The position numbers were made by a program, and so were the translations under genes. Under the pieces are notes generated by a model. The model had not been told where the DNA came from and searched no databases. It worked only from the letters and a program-made list of their open reading frames with translations. From Progne subis subis (Eukaryota; Chordata; Aves; Passeriformes; Hirundinidae), in NCBI GenBank assembly GCA_022316685.1, contig JAKJHU010000030.1, positions 16,634,018-16,698,017 of the forward strand: DNA of 64,000 nucleotides, read 5' to 3'. How positions within the stretch are numbered: position 1 is the first letter of the stretch; the number at the start of each line of letters is the position of its first letter. Shown here in pieces: positions 50,161-62,440 of the stretch.

Positions 50161-50191
50161 AACAACAAAACAACAACAACAACAACAAAAA
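50161..50191. repeat. CAA microsatellite
   Basis: About eight AAC/CAA units ending in an A run. Confidence 0.95.
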
Positions 50192-51137
50192 AGAGGCAAG
50201 ACTTTAATAGCTGAGCATTAAGGGAAGTTTCAAAATTAAAAGTCAATTTGAATCAAAGAGTCAAATAATTTCATTTTGGAGACATTGAGACAAGACTGTT
50301 CTATTTCCAAAACCATCTCTTTTCAGATGCAAATCATCTAAGAGAGGTCACAGAAGTCATTGCTTCTGTGTCACTTACGTTGCTTGTATTTGCCAAGGGC
50401 AAAATATGCACCTGTTCAGAACAGCCAGCTCCAGAGTTAAATCAGCATTTGTGAGCTGCCCAGTGACTTTGGGCACTGCTGACCTGTACCCAGCTCTCCA
50501 GAGAATATACCTCAAGAATATTACACCACCTGGGAAATGGATGTGGCTGCAGGATGAAGCCCTCAATCTAAAATGCTGTGTGGAACTTTTGTGCTTAATA
50601 TTTTCTCCTTTAAGAACAAAATTATTTTCACTGACAGCCAATTAGCAGCTGTCTTCTGTGTGTATGTAGTTAATCCCCACTCGGTCTAATCTTTAACTGA
50701 TTTTTCCAGGAGGGGCCCTTAAATAAATACCAGTGCTTCTGAGGACATAATAAAAGAATGTGAACTTTATTTTTACCAGGTCTGGGAAGTGGGAGTTTGT
50801 GGGCACAATATCACATATTTCTGTTTGCCGGTGCATCTTTCAATGTCTTCCAGGTACTGCTGAAATGAATTTGGAAGACAAAGGGAAAAAAGCCCCTTCT
50901 GTGAGGAAAGATTTCAACTGTAGATGTTTCATGTCATGAATAGCTTTTACTTTTGGGCAAAGGTCCAAAGCAACAAGAAATGCTAAAACACACAAGGCTG
51001 CCAGGAAGTAATTGTCTGTCCATCTTTTACAGAGTGTTTTCATGAGGGGCTCACAGGAGACCAATTTGGAGAAACTGCAAGAGTGAACACCCCGGAATTC
51101 TGCAAGTAGTGGAAAATAGCATTTTAACAGCACAAGG
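50192..51137. other. Unique spacer, nothing recognised
   Basis: Unique DNA. The 123-codon minus frame at 50840-51211 partly runs into the CR1 copy and has no domain. Confidence 0.5.
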
Positions 51138-51337
51138 ACACTGGAAAACGTATATAAAAACTGGACCTGGTTCTCCAGAGAGGTGGTAGGTGCCCCATCC
51201 CTGGAAAACATTCCAAGCCAGGTTGGATGGGGCTCTGAGCAACCTGCTTGGATTGAAGATGTCCTTGCTCATTGCAGTGGGATTGGACTAGATGACCTTT
51301 AGTGGTCCATTCCAATCCAAACCATTCTATGATTCAA
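51138..51337 (+). mobile_element. CR1 LINE 3' tail
   Basis: Sense CR1 tail with CCAGAGAGGTGGTAGGTGCC, CCATCCCTGGAAAACATTCC, CAGGTTGGATGGGGCTCTGA and GGACTAGATGACCTTTAGTG, ending TTCTATGATTCAAT. Near the start, about 18 bases with TATATAAAA interrupt the normal text between ACTGGAA and ACCTGGTT. This looks like a small insertion. Confidence 0.92.
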
Positions 51338-51884
51338 TGGAAGTACGAAACCCAGTGACTTTAGTAGTACTGTGTATAATTAGCTATTCCAGACTCTAAC
51401 AGATAGTGGCATGACACACAAGGCACGATGATATATTTTCATTCAAAGTTTCAATTTCTGGTGCCTGAAAATACAAAAATGAGAAATGGTAGAGGGCAAG
51501 CATGCCCAACAGCACTGGAAATGTTCTAATAATATCTAAATAAAAATGGCAGCCACTTTTGGCAAAGGGGGAACTGCTAGCAGCTGAGGTTATGTCACAG
51601 AAGAAGCAAATGGAAACTATTGCCTAGTAAATAGGTCATTCCTTGTTTTAATGACAGGTGGTAGAAGAATTGCACCACGAAGAAATGGATATTGACAGCA
51701 GTTGAGGAAATGTAATGCCTTTTAAATACAGAAATACAACAGCAGCTCCACAGCCAAGATCCAGGTATTCCAGGATTTCTGCCTCTGACACCAGTTTGCT
51801 GTAAATGTTTAAAGACGAGTTATAAAAGTGAATCAAGCCACCGGTTTCACTTCCCCCAGCATCTCCTTCCAGCAACGTGTGGCA
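51338..51884. other. Unique spacer, nothing recognised
   Basis: Unique DNA between a young and an ancient CR1. Confidence 0.5.
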
Positions 51885-52180
51885 AAGGAGGTGTATGTTT
51901 ATTTTTTGTCACTCCTAATGGATTTTGATTCAATGTACTTTTTAATGGCTTTTTAAATACATCTAAACTTCTGGCACCTACAATATCCTGTAGCAATGGG
52001 TTCCCTTTGTTTAGGTATGCATCACATAAAAGGTACTTCCTTTTGGATTTAATCCTCTACTGATAACTCATAGCTTGCTTTCTAGTCCTTGTTTTAGGGG
52101 AAATAATGAATAATCGTTCCCTAATTGTCTGCTGCTTACCACTCAATGTTTCATGAATTGCCCTGAATATACAAAGAATT
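51885..52180 (-). mobile_element. Ancient amniote CR1 relic
   Basis: The plus strand has AATGGCTTTTTAAATACATC, CACCTACAATATCCTGTAGC, AATGGGTTCC, GGTACTTCCTTTTGGATTTA and CTTTCTAGTCCTTGTTTTAG in order. This parallels the antisense 3' region of an old CR1 lineage (usual text AATGCTTTTTTAAA, CACAACATCCTGTGGCAATG, GAAGTACTTTCTTTTG, CCTAGTTCTTGTGTTA). No coding sequence remains. Confidence 0.72.
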
Positions 52181-54190
52181 AAAAATATTCAGTCAGCTTT
52201 GAGACATATATGGGAAGAAATTCAGTTATTTTAATTCATCCTTCTGCCAATGAATGAAAGAGTAACTGCAAGGTTTTTTATGCTCAACAGCCTCTGGCAA
52301 TAACTGAGGATAGGCAAATTATGGAGTTTTCTGGAAGTTCTTCCTGATGTTGAAATGGAAGCACTGCAACTGCTATAGCGTTCAAAAATTGAAATAATGC
52401 TAAACATCAATGTAAGCAATTATGGGTCCTTCCTGTAGCCATGGTGGTGAACTCCAGTCTCTTTTGTGACCATGGTGTTCTTCCACTTGTTGCAAAGATC
52501 AGGACTAAAAATTTTTTGCCCTATTGTGTCTAACCCAAGAGCATCCAAACCTTGTGGATCTCTCTAGTGAGTCAGAATTTAGAACGTGTGTTTTAGGAAA
52601 CTCTCTGTTTCTCTGCTCTACCCTGTTGGCACCTCTGAGTTAGCTTGATTAAGGCTGGTTCAAGCAGTCAAGTGACATAGGTATTGTAACATGGGTATTC
52701 ATTCTGCTCAGGCCAGTCTGAATCTTGAAATTAATTCTGTACTGTGTGTCTCTGCGACGAGTAATGACTGAAGCTGAGACATACCTCGTGAGTAATCTGG
52801 GAACCATGTTCCTGCTTATGGAAGAGAAAGTGCAAACATTGCCAAGAGAAAAAAGTAGCCTGTGTAGGAAGGAAGCAACGCTTCTTGTGGGTGTATCAAC
52901 AAATGATAAATTGTTAAATCCCTTCTTCACTTCAAAGGGCCTATGGGTACTACAGAAAATTATGCAAGCTATATGCATCTTACAAAATTTAATCCAAAGG
53001 GCAGGGTGAAGTTCCAAGATAATGACCCATGTAAGGACTGGAGGCAAAGAAAATTTGGTCCGATTGAGTTAAAGCTAGTGATGATCCAGAGAGATGGGAC
53101 AGAGAAGGATGCAATAACAATGAAAAAAAGCAATCTGTTTTCATACTTAGGTGACCCCATAAGTGTAGCCAGCTGCAGGCTTGCAGGCCCAGTCAAACTT
53201 TTTTGAGCAGAAAGATTCAATCTTATCTTCAAAAGTTGCTTCTGTCTTCTGTTGACAAAAAGGGGATGTTGAAAATATGGATTACGAACACTGGAACAAT
53301 CAGTCCCAACAATCAGAAAATACTTTCAGGTGTGAAATGTTTTTCTGGGTTCACATTTTCATTTATAGAAGTTGCTTCCCAAGCACCCTTGGACAGGTTC
53401 AATTCAATAAACTGATCTCAGAGGTTTGTCTCTATGCCCTGCATTGAGGCAGCCTCTAAGTACCTGGATGGTTGAAGGCTGCTTATCTTCTGTGGATTTG
53501 TTAAAGGGATCACTGTGTTACCAGTGTTAGGACTATCCTGAGGATTACAGGATTTTTTTTTTTTTTTCATGTATCCCCAGTCTTCAGGACAACATACCCA
53601 CTACAAAGAACAGAAGGCATTAGGATTGTACTGATAGCTAAGGCCCTCCTTTTCCCACTGATCTCAAGTTTGTCAGTATCTGACTTTGCTGGAGGAGAGA
53701 GAAGAGTGAGCATTCATAAGTGGCTCATAATGGGCAAAACTACGTAACTGAAAAAGTGTTTCCAGTAACACTGTCTTGAAACTCATGAGAAGGACCCCAG
53801 AAATCTATTTTTATTTCTAAAATCTCTGAATAGTTGCTGCTGTTTCTGTGTATTCCTAACATTATCAGAAGTGTTTCCTTGCACTGAATGGCAGGGATGA
53901 CTTTCTGAGAGGCTCTACACTGATGAGAACTTTTACAAGCCTATTGCTTTGTTGAAGATTCCTCTGTTTAAGTATAATAAAAGGATAATACACAATTGTT
54001 ATCCCTTAGACTATGTGGAGGTTTGTGTAAGCAAGTTTCCTCATTTTACTCTTTTAGTTTTAAGGCTTGTGTGTCTCTCCTAGGGGTTGTGGTCTGTTTG
54101 CATGGGGTTCACAGCAGAGCATTCACACTTCTGTAAAACTGTGTGTTCTGCTTTAAGACTACTCCAGAGTTATTATTAACAATGAAAGTT
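52181..54190. other. Unique sequence, no supported gene
   Basis: Unique DNA. A 132-codon minus frame at 52649-53047 and overlapping plus frames at 52725-53206 were read and not recognised. A T run of about 15 lies at 53551-53567. Confidence 0.5.
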
Positions 54191-54320
54191 AAAAAACAAA
54201 AAAACAAAAAAAAAAAAACCCAAAAAAACAAACAAACAAACAAACAACAAAAAAAACACCACAAAAAAACAAACAAACAAAAAAAACCCACAAAAAACAA
54301 CCCCCACAGGAAAAAAAAAC
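54191..54320. repeat. A/C-rich low-complexity tract
   Basis: About 130 bases almost only of A and C, including AAAC units (54228-54246) and AAAACCC blocks. It closely resembles the tract at 8316-8518. The overlapping frames rich in K, N and Q (plus) or F, C and V (minus) are composition artefacts. Confidence 0.95.
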
Positions 54321-57300
54321 CTTACTGCAAGTCATTAAGAAAACCAACTGATTGAGAAAAAAAAAAAAATCATTATCTTTGGAAAAGGAAACAGCCAATA
54401 TAACTGCTAACTACCAGTCTGACCACTCATTTTTCATTCTTACAACCACAGAACGTAAAAGAAAAAAAAATCCCCTACCTCAGAGATTAAAGAGAACTCA
54501 GAGTGATGGCTTATTTAAATGAAGTCTCTCAAGATGTTCAAGGCTGAAAATCACACCTGTACAGAGAGCCTGGCACAGAGATGAAGGGCTGGGTCTGATA
54601 AGAGGCTCAGGGCTCCACAATTCCTTGGGTTTAGGTCATGGACTAGAATTTAAAGTTGATCAGCCATTTACCTCTGAGGATGTTCTGAGAACCCGCTGAA
54701 CGTGTTCCATGGACCAGTCCCTGGACTGGGGACAGCTCTGACTCTACAGAGCATGAATCCAGCCTGGGACAAGGTGCCTGCAGAGAAGTAAACACATGTG
54801 TGCCACAGATATTTTGAAGAAAGGTAAGGAAAGGAGAGTACGGGGTGACTGCTCTCAGTCTGGAAATTTGGCACTGATATTCAGCTTCAGCCAGAATCAG
54901 TTAGATTCCTAAATCCTGAACTGCTTCTAGGTGGCCAGCAATGATTCAAGGCCAGTGCTGAAACCATTAAAAATTTCCTGAGGTCTTAACTTATGTCCTT
55001 GGCTGTCCTTCAGGGGATTTGCTCATGGTGTACTTTGGTGACTAACTTGTAAATCAGCCTGGTCCTGGCCCTCCATCCAAGGCAGAGCAACTCCATGCTC
55101 AGAGTAATAAGCACTGACCACAGAGGGCTGAAATCTGCTGGCAGATACACCCCTACTAGACAGAGGATACCTCATGAGCTTCCTCTGGGGCTGCTCCTAA
55201 TTTGCATTGGTTTAACAGAATAACAGACTTTGGCTGGAAATGGACGGGAGCAGCAAATCAGCCCCAGCACAACACAGCCCTGCTGAGATGGAGAAAGGCT
55301 TAGAAAGGCCTTTTCTCATACTAAAGCAAAACATAAAAGTCCCTCCCACTGCAATCCAGGAGTCACACTGCATCATTGTGTTTCATCTTTCTGTGCTACC
55401 ATTGCTGATCTTAACTAGGCAAGAGAATCAGGCCCGGGATGATGCTTCCCGGAGGTCTTTGTCCCAAACCACCCTTTGCTGCATGAGCAAGCTGGAAGGT
55501 GATGTTACATGTAATGCAGTTAGTAAAAAGGGGCAGCACATTCTTCTGCTGGTACAAAGCCTTGCTCATTTCAGTCAGTTTGTTTGAGCCATCTGTTCTC
55601 AGCCACCAACTATTCATTTCCAACATGGTCCCCGCCTCAGCTAGCCAGGAAGACTGTGTCCTGAAGATAATGCTCAGTTGTCTCTTGTCGCTGGAGGATC
55701 ATGCCCAAGAAACATTTCTCTCTGCTCAACCAACCTTGAAATGCTGGTGATGAATTCAGTTCTTTGCCAATACTGTATGAAACTGCATTTCTTACAACCA
55801 CTGCCATTTATATAATGCAATATCCATATGGTGATTACTTTATTTATGTTTCCCTTACTTCAAGGCAGAGGAAGTCAGCAGCTGGGGCTGCAAGATAGAG
55901 GCATCCACCAGTTACTGGGCTGTGTTGTTCACGGGGGTGATAAGCTTTTATCACCCACTGGGAGTTAGGATCTTGTCTAAGTGATAGCAACCATCCCTTG
56001 AAAACAGAACAGAGCTCTCACTGTTTGCCTGTCTGAAAGGAAGGAGTTTATAACTCCAGACTTTACAGTGACTGTGAGTTAAAACATGACATAGCTTGAT
56101 TGTCTTCATTTCTTAACTCATTTTCTTGCAAGTCACAATGTGAACATTTGCTTTCTTTGCATCAAGAGTTTAATTGCGTTTGCTTTATCTCTTTCTCTGT
56201 ATTACAGACTGGAAGTCTTTAAAAACATCTCCCCCTCCTATGTGATTTTGATTCTGCTAATCCCTACTCACCTTTTGAATCAATTAAGAGGCAGTTTATG
56301 GTGTACAGAGAGAAAAAGTGTAAATGAGAAGCAATTCCTTTGGTCATTGTGTGCATAACTGGAGGATGTTTCAAACACAAAACAGGAAAAGAAAGGATTA
56401 CTTCAATGGCTTGTTTCTTTTGCGCTTTGGATTCCGTACCAAAGGAGACAGAGGGTTACTGTTGTTGTTTTGCTTTTCCAATTAAAATAACACCACAAGA
56501 TTAGCTGTATGGTAGCTGGATATCGTCTGTATGGAAGGTTCTTCAGTTAAAAGGAAACAGGAAAATTTCAGAATGACTATTTTAAAGTAATCTAAAGAAT
56601 TATCTGCTTGTGTTTTTTCTTCATATGGATTCCCAGGAATTTCAACCTTCTCCACAGAAAGAGATATTTGGCCCATTTCTTACATTAGTCAAATAATTTT
56701 ATAAGAAAATATAAAGGTAAAAGGTATGATTTTAACATTTTAATTTTGCACCTTTGTGATTCCAACACAGAAAAAATTACTTTAGATCATCTCTTTAGCT
56801 AGGAAATTTCTATAAATCACAAAGCTGTAAAATCATAGGGGAGGGAGCTGCCACTTGCTTCAGTGATTCTTGTTGTTTTCAGACTCAACAACCTAAACTC
56901 AGCAGTCTAAAAATCAGTGAGGACTCAGGCTTCAAAAGTAAATGTGACCCAAATGGGAGCTGAGCAAAAGAGAAAGGGCTCTGCTATGAAGAGCCTCACT
57001 TTAAGCTTTAGCCACTGTCTTTTCAGGCGCAAGCTTTGAGTTTTGTGGGGCAAGCTGGCTGCTTTGGTTTACTTGCTTTATTTTGTGTGGCTTCTTTCCC
57101 AGAAGGTTATCTTCTACAGGTATAAGGGTCAATTGTGCAACAGCAGTGACACAGTAAGCCCTGGTGTGACATAAATTATGTACTCCTGTCTGAAGTCAAA
57201 CCATTGCACAAGCATCTGACACCCTTACGTCCATACAATGGTGCTGTACTGTGGCTGGATGTGACAGTCTAAACTCCTGTGATGTCTTTACATGTTTAGA

Positions 57301-60300
57301 CATCTCAAACGGATGTCTTCACAACATAAAAGGCTTAACAAAAATTAGAATGAGCAACCTTCACCTCAGCCCCAACCTCAATTCCAATGCTTAGTAATTG
57401 AATTCCTATGGAATTACTTCTGTTGGGAAATTTCTTAGAAGGATGCATCTTGCTTTTAATATTCTGCATCAGCTTTTAATTATAATATTAATAATACTGT
57501 ACGTAAGGGATGTCTCTCTTTTTTGTTTTTAAACAAACTTTTTTAAAGGGTAAACTTAGGGAATAGAGCTGCATTTGATCCAATATTCATACATCTCTGT
57601 GATCTAGAAATTTAAGTATATTTCATGTTGTAAATTGCCTTTAGAAAGCTGATTATTCTGATGCATTTTTGGTCTGAAGTGAAATATTTCTGGGAATTCC
57701 TCACTCCTACTTAAATTTTTCCAAGGAAATTACTCTGACATATCAAAGGAGACATTTGTACTTCCAGAGCAGAGCAGGAAGAGAGGCATAATGCTTTTTC
57801 CAGCTTGATTTTGAAGGGTTTTTTTTTCATAAATGCTTATCACTGGAATAGCTTCAATCCCACTTAAAGAATGGCTTGTGGGATTTTCAAGGCTCCAGCA
57901 CAGAGTGCCTGCTACATGCCACAGTGACTCCTCTAAGTTGGTTAAGTTTTACTGCTCCTGCTCTTGCAAAAAATTTTAACAGTTGAGGTGAAGAGGAAGA
58001 GTGGGTTGGGAAGGAAGTGGTGTGGAGATGTGACTCCTATTTGTGCTCTTCTAGCAATTAATTCATAATCTGGAAAATCGGACCTGGGCTATATTCAGAG
58101 AGTGTTGATTCTCTGTGTGTCTTTGGGGCTTCCCATTTAACAACGGTGTAGTAAAATCAGTAGGATATAGTAAATTCAACACTTCTAAAGTGTTTGAACT
58201 ATGACTGTCAATTTTACTTGTGAAAAAGAGGGAATAGCCTTTCCTTAATATTGTGAAGTTTTTTGATGATAAATCCACAGGTACCGAGGACAGGAGGGCC
58301 ATTTAGATCTGAAGTGTGAATGGACAGGGCTCTGGGGCTTCACGTCTGTGGCAAGCACAGGGTGTCCGGCTGGCCCACCAGTGCTTCACCAAAGGAAGTC
58401 CTGCTTTGGATTTGGTATTGAAGGTCCCTTTGACCTCTGATGCTCTCCGTGGGAGAAGGGGAGCAGGGAGCAGGAGCACTGATGGCAGAGAGGCGAGCAG
58501 GAGGGCAGGCGGAACTGACAGTCAGCACTACTTGGCACAGCAGGGATGCTGAATTCAAGGAGGAAGGTGAGACAATAATGCCCCCTCCCTGCAAGGAGGG
58601 GTGACCTCCGAGGATGAGCTCTGCCTCCCACTGCCTCCCACAGCGTTATCTGTTTCTGATGTGAGCAAATGCTGAAATGAAAGAAACGTCCCTCCGTTGC
58701 AACAAAAGGACAAAGAACAATGACAAAAGTTAAAGTGTAACGCACGAAATGTGCGTGGAAAAGCTGTCCCCATACCACAGCCAAACCCAAGCAGTGAAGA
58801 GGAGATTATCTGCACCCAACCATCCTGAAATGGCAGCAAGGGATGTGGGGGTACCAGGGCCCAAGGATCAGCCCCAGCTATGCACACATACTTGAAACCT
58901 CCAGATATTGGCAGGGAGCTTTCTCCGACATGAAACTCAGGGAAATTCCTCTGCAAAGTGCTGCAGTTCCCTGGGTTGAACAGCAAGCTGGAGAGCAGGC
59001 AGTGTCACAGAGATGGACACCCTGCACCACTCTGACACGCAGCATGTGTGCACATAGAAGGTTCTTCACCTGACCCAGGGTCAGGTTTGTACCCATATTT
59101 GATGTTGACCTTTATGAATTTATCTCAAGGTAAATTTGACTGTGCTGTGTTTTTAAATTATGATGACTTTTCTGTGTTTTCCTAAAGGAAAGCATGACTT
59201 GTTATTAGCCACAGAGATAAGAAGATAAGTCAAGCATTGTCCTCAGCAGAAGAAAAAACAAAGAAACAAAGAAGCAAACCGGAGATAAGAGATGCGTTTT
59301 GTCTGCAGAAAGTTTTAAAATTTCTCTCACACTGATCTGAAGAATGACAAGGGGGAAAGCATTATTCTTTATGTGCAAACATAATTAAAAGGTATTTTTG
59401 ATGGCAGTGATTGTTAGAAATAGGGGCAAATGTGACTGTCTCCCACAGAAACATGTTTTTGTCTGCCTTTAATTCTGTTATATATTCATTGGCTTCAGAC
59501 ACCCTGGTTATTTCTCAAAGGTCACAAATTATGTCTTTGTCAGTGGACCATCATTATAAAAACAATTATTAACTATATTTCCTTATTCTATAGGATTGTA
59601 GAGATCTACTTGAACTTCAGAGGTCTGTAAAAATGTTGAAAGGCTGCAATCTCTGGATATTTCCCATTTCACCTGCTACTTGAAGCAGGACAATCACCAG
59701 TGCTACATGAGATCAAGGTTATTTGCAAGGCTTTTTGAAGAGTAAATAAATTCTTATATTTTTCAGAATACTGGAAGTTGCTTCTGTTCCTGAAATCAAA
59801 TATTTGCTGAGCTGAGACAGATCCAGTATTATCTCCAGGTCAGTTTTGTGGCCCTTTGGCAAAATCTGGAGCTCTCTGGGGCAATAATTTTTATGGAGCA
59901 GGTATTGGCCACCGAAATTACTCTTTCAGTCCCACTGGTGTAATTTGAATAAAATAATGTTAGTCATCAGTAAACAGGAAGCTGATTTTGGCAGAAACCC
60001 TGCCCTGCCCCTGAAGCAGCTGTCTTGCTTCCACCTCTCCTCTGAGTATCACATTCTTAGTGTTGAACTCAGCTTCTCTGCAGCATCTTGTTCAGGCCAC
60101 TAGCACAGACTTTCAAACCTTATCCCCAGTCCCACAGTTCTGTGTGGCCATCTCTGTGTGCCAGATGTTCATTTCTGCAGCTGCTGTGGAGCCTGTAAAG
60201 TTCTGCAGTCAGATGTAACAGCTTCCACACTTGGGGGGAGGTTGAGCTCAGTCCATTCCAACCACTGTGAAAGACTCAGGCTCCATTTGGGTCCTGCACA

Positions 60301-60370
60301 CACCTTTCATAGCTGCTTGAAGTTGGAGTTCAGGTTTTTTTCTCCTTTTTGGGCTAGCCTGCACAGAATT
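54321..60370. other. Long unique region, no supported gene
   Basis: About 6 kb of unique DNA. A GC-richer part at 58260-59090 holds overlapping frames on both strands (134 and 143 codons minus, 76-78 plus) without domains, and a small CpG inverted repeat at 58740-58756. No element was recognised. Confidence 0.5.
58740..58756. repeat. Short CpG-containing inverted repeat
   Basis: ACGCAC and GTGCGT are exact reverse complements around the spacer GAAAT. It could be a protein-binding palindrome or chance. Confidence 0.85.
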
Positions 60371-60420
60371 AATGTTATGTTCATTATAATGTAATGTTAT
60401 GTTCAAATAATGTTATGTTC
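60371..60420. repeat. Three spaced copies of AATGTTATGTTC
   Basis: The exact 12-mer lies at 60371-60382, 60393-60404 and 60409-60420, with start-to-start steps of 22 and 16 bases. The spacers are AT-rich and share partial similarity. Confidence 0.93.
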
Positions 60421-61289
60421 CACCAAGAGAAAAATATTATACCTGCATCAAGAAAATAAAGAGAAGAAAACCATAAAATAATATGCTCCTAAACTAAAAT
60501 GTGTATAGGGTGAGGCAAGAAAATGATCTTTATAGGAAATTGTTTTTCTTGAAAATCAGATTTTTTTTTGAAGGGTGATGGGGAAGGCATGGGCAGTACT
60601 GTCACTGCAGGCTGAGAAGGGTCAGATTTGGGCTTATTCCAGGGGAAAATTGGAAGAATAAGCTATGATCACTTGGTTTTGGTAGAGTTCATCAGTTAGG
60701 CCATGGTTTGCAAACCTCAATTCCAAACTCAGCTAGTACAAATCATGAGGCTTTCAAGCATCTGTGTTGGGTCAATCTTTAGAAAAATGGAAATGAGAAA
60801 TTCCAGAAGCTTCTGGTATTTCCAATATAAGGCCAAATTTTGCATGATTTGAAGATATATGTTTCGGTTCTGGTTACCACTGAGAACCTTAACCAAGAAA
60901 AACAGAAGAAACTTCTGTCTTAGAAAACCATAAAATTATCTTGTAAAGTTTCAAGTGAACAGAATAAACAATAGAAAGATGAGCTCTGGATGAGCAGGGG
61001 AATGTCCTCTCTTGCTTTCTCAAGCTCATCTGAAATGCATTTCCAACCTTTCTAAGGCTCATCCTTGCTGAGGAAAGAAAAATACACATCTATTTAGGCT
61101 GCTATTACTCTGGTTAGGAAACTGGAGAAGCTGTAGTTACTATTTTTACAAGTTTGCTTCCTTCAGGGGAGAGATATCTTAGGGTTGAGGGGGAGGTAAT
61201 GTGATCTCTTTTTCTATTTTTATAAAGGGCCTGGGGATGCACCAGGAAGCTGCAGATCTGTGCAGTTGAAAGTCTTCAGCTCCTCTTTT
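60421..61289. other. Unique spacer, nothing recognised
   Basis: Unique DNA with short unassigned frames. Confidence 0.5.
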
Positions 61290-61425
61290 GAGATACTAAG
61301 GGAGGAACAGTTGGAAAAGCATGGCCTAATTAAGGATATCTAATATGGTTTCAGGAAGGGAAGGGCATGCCTCATTAACTGGCTGGAATTCTTTGAGGAT
61401 ATTGCCGCTCAGGGAGACCAAAAAA
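61290..61425 (+). mobile_element. Ancient CR1-type LINE relic, reverse-transcriptase segment
   Basis: The plus strand encodes EKHGLIKD at about 61313-61336, then a stop, then YGFRKGRACLINWLEFFED from 61344. CR1-type reverse transcriptases have an H-G/Y-G-F-R-K-G-R-S-C-L-T-N-L-x-x-F-F-E block at this place in the finger region. The family match is good in residue order and in DNA text. Downstream the reading is lost in an A run near 61420, and the expected D-F-S-K-A-F motif is not visible. It is a fossil and carries no function. Confidence 0.65.
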
Positions 61426-62440
61426 AGGCAACTCACTGTGACCATTGTGTATCTCGGTGGGCTGGGAGAGAATAAAACACATTTAGGAAGGCCTGGGGTT
61501 GATACTTACATTTACAGAGTGGGTAAAAATATAACACAAAATTACCTGGTATTTAAACCTACAGGGAGTGTAACTCTTTCTTAGTTCTTGAAATCCTGGA
61601 TGCATTCTGACTTTTAATATTTTATTTCTTTAAAAAAACATAAAATTATTATTATTATTATTGTTATTAATCTAATTGGCTTTTGTGATTCAGCTGAAAT
61701 GAAAGGCGCAGTGTTTCCAAATGATCTTGTGCTAAATTTGGAGAGCAGCAAGGAAAATTGCAATTAGATACAGACAGAGTTAAAGGCTTTTTAAAATTTC
61801 TAGCTTGGCAGATGGCATATTCAATAAAGGTCAGATAACTGTAGCATCATGATAATAAGTCAAAGAGCCTAGAATCAGGACAGAGAAAAGTTAGGGTGGA
61901 TGGAGGGTATCTCTGTATTGACAGCTTTAATGTAGAAATGGCAGGAGATGCAGTTTTCCCACAACTTTGCAGAAGCAGAATCTAAAAATGCTTAAAATCG
62001 TACTTGAGAAAGAGAAATTACACATAAATGTGCACTTGACTGATGAAAAGTAGAGTTATGCATGAACCTGCTCAGTGCTGCAGGAGCAGGGCTTGCAGTT
62101 GAGGGACAGCAAGAGCTCATGGTGGAGGGGAGGTCAATTGGTTTGTGGGATTGAGGTCAATGGGGATGTGGAAGCAGAGAAGCTATTTGAGTTCTTCTCA
62201 CCTGAGGGTGGCCTTTGGTCACTCACCTGGTTGCCTGGCCATACCAAAGGCTACAGGACCAGCTGTGTGCAGTGCTGTCCACTTCTAATCCTTCAGAACC
62301 CTGTTGCATGTCTGTCTGCTGGAGTAAGGGTACTGCTCTCATAAGTTCTCCACCACCTGAAAATTCCTCTAGAGCCAGGGAAACTGCATGGTTGTGATGT
62401 TGTTTTGATCCTCAGAGCTTGCAAAAGACGAATTGCCTTT
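61426..62440. other. Unique sequence with ATT microsatellite
   Basis: Unique DNA, possibly with further decayed LINE sequence at its start. An ATT array lies at 61646-61671. No gene was recognised. Confidence 0.45.
61646..61671. repeat. ATT microsatellite
   Basis: Five ATT units, a TTG interruption and one or two more ATT units. Confidence 0.92.

Noticed and set aside
52649..53206. 132-codon minus frame and overlapping plus frames considered as a retroviral or host exon
   Set aside because: No retroviral or host motif could be recognised in any frame.
58386..58986. Minus frames of 134 and 143 codons
   Set aside because: They overlap each other in different phases and have no domain; high GC content lowers stop frequency here.
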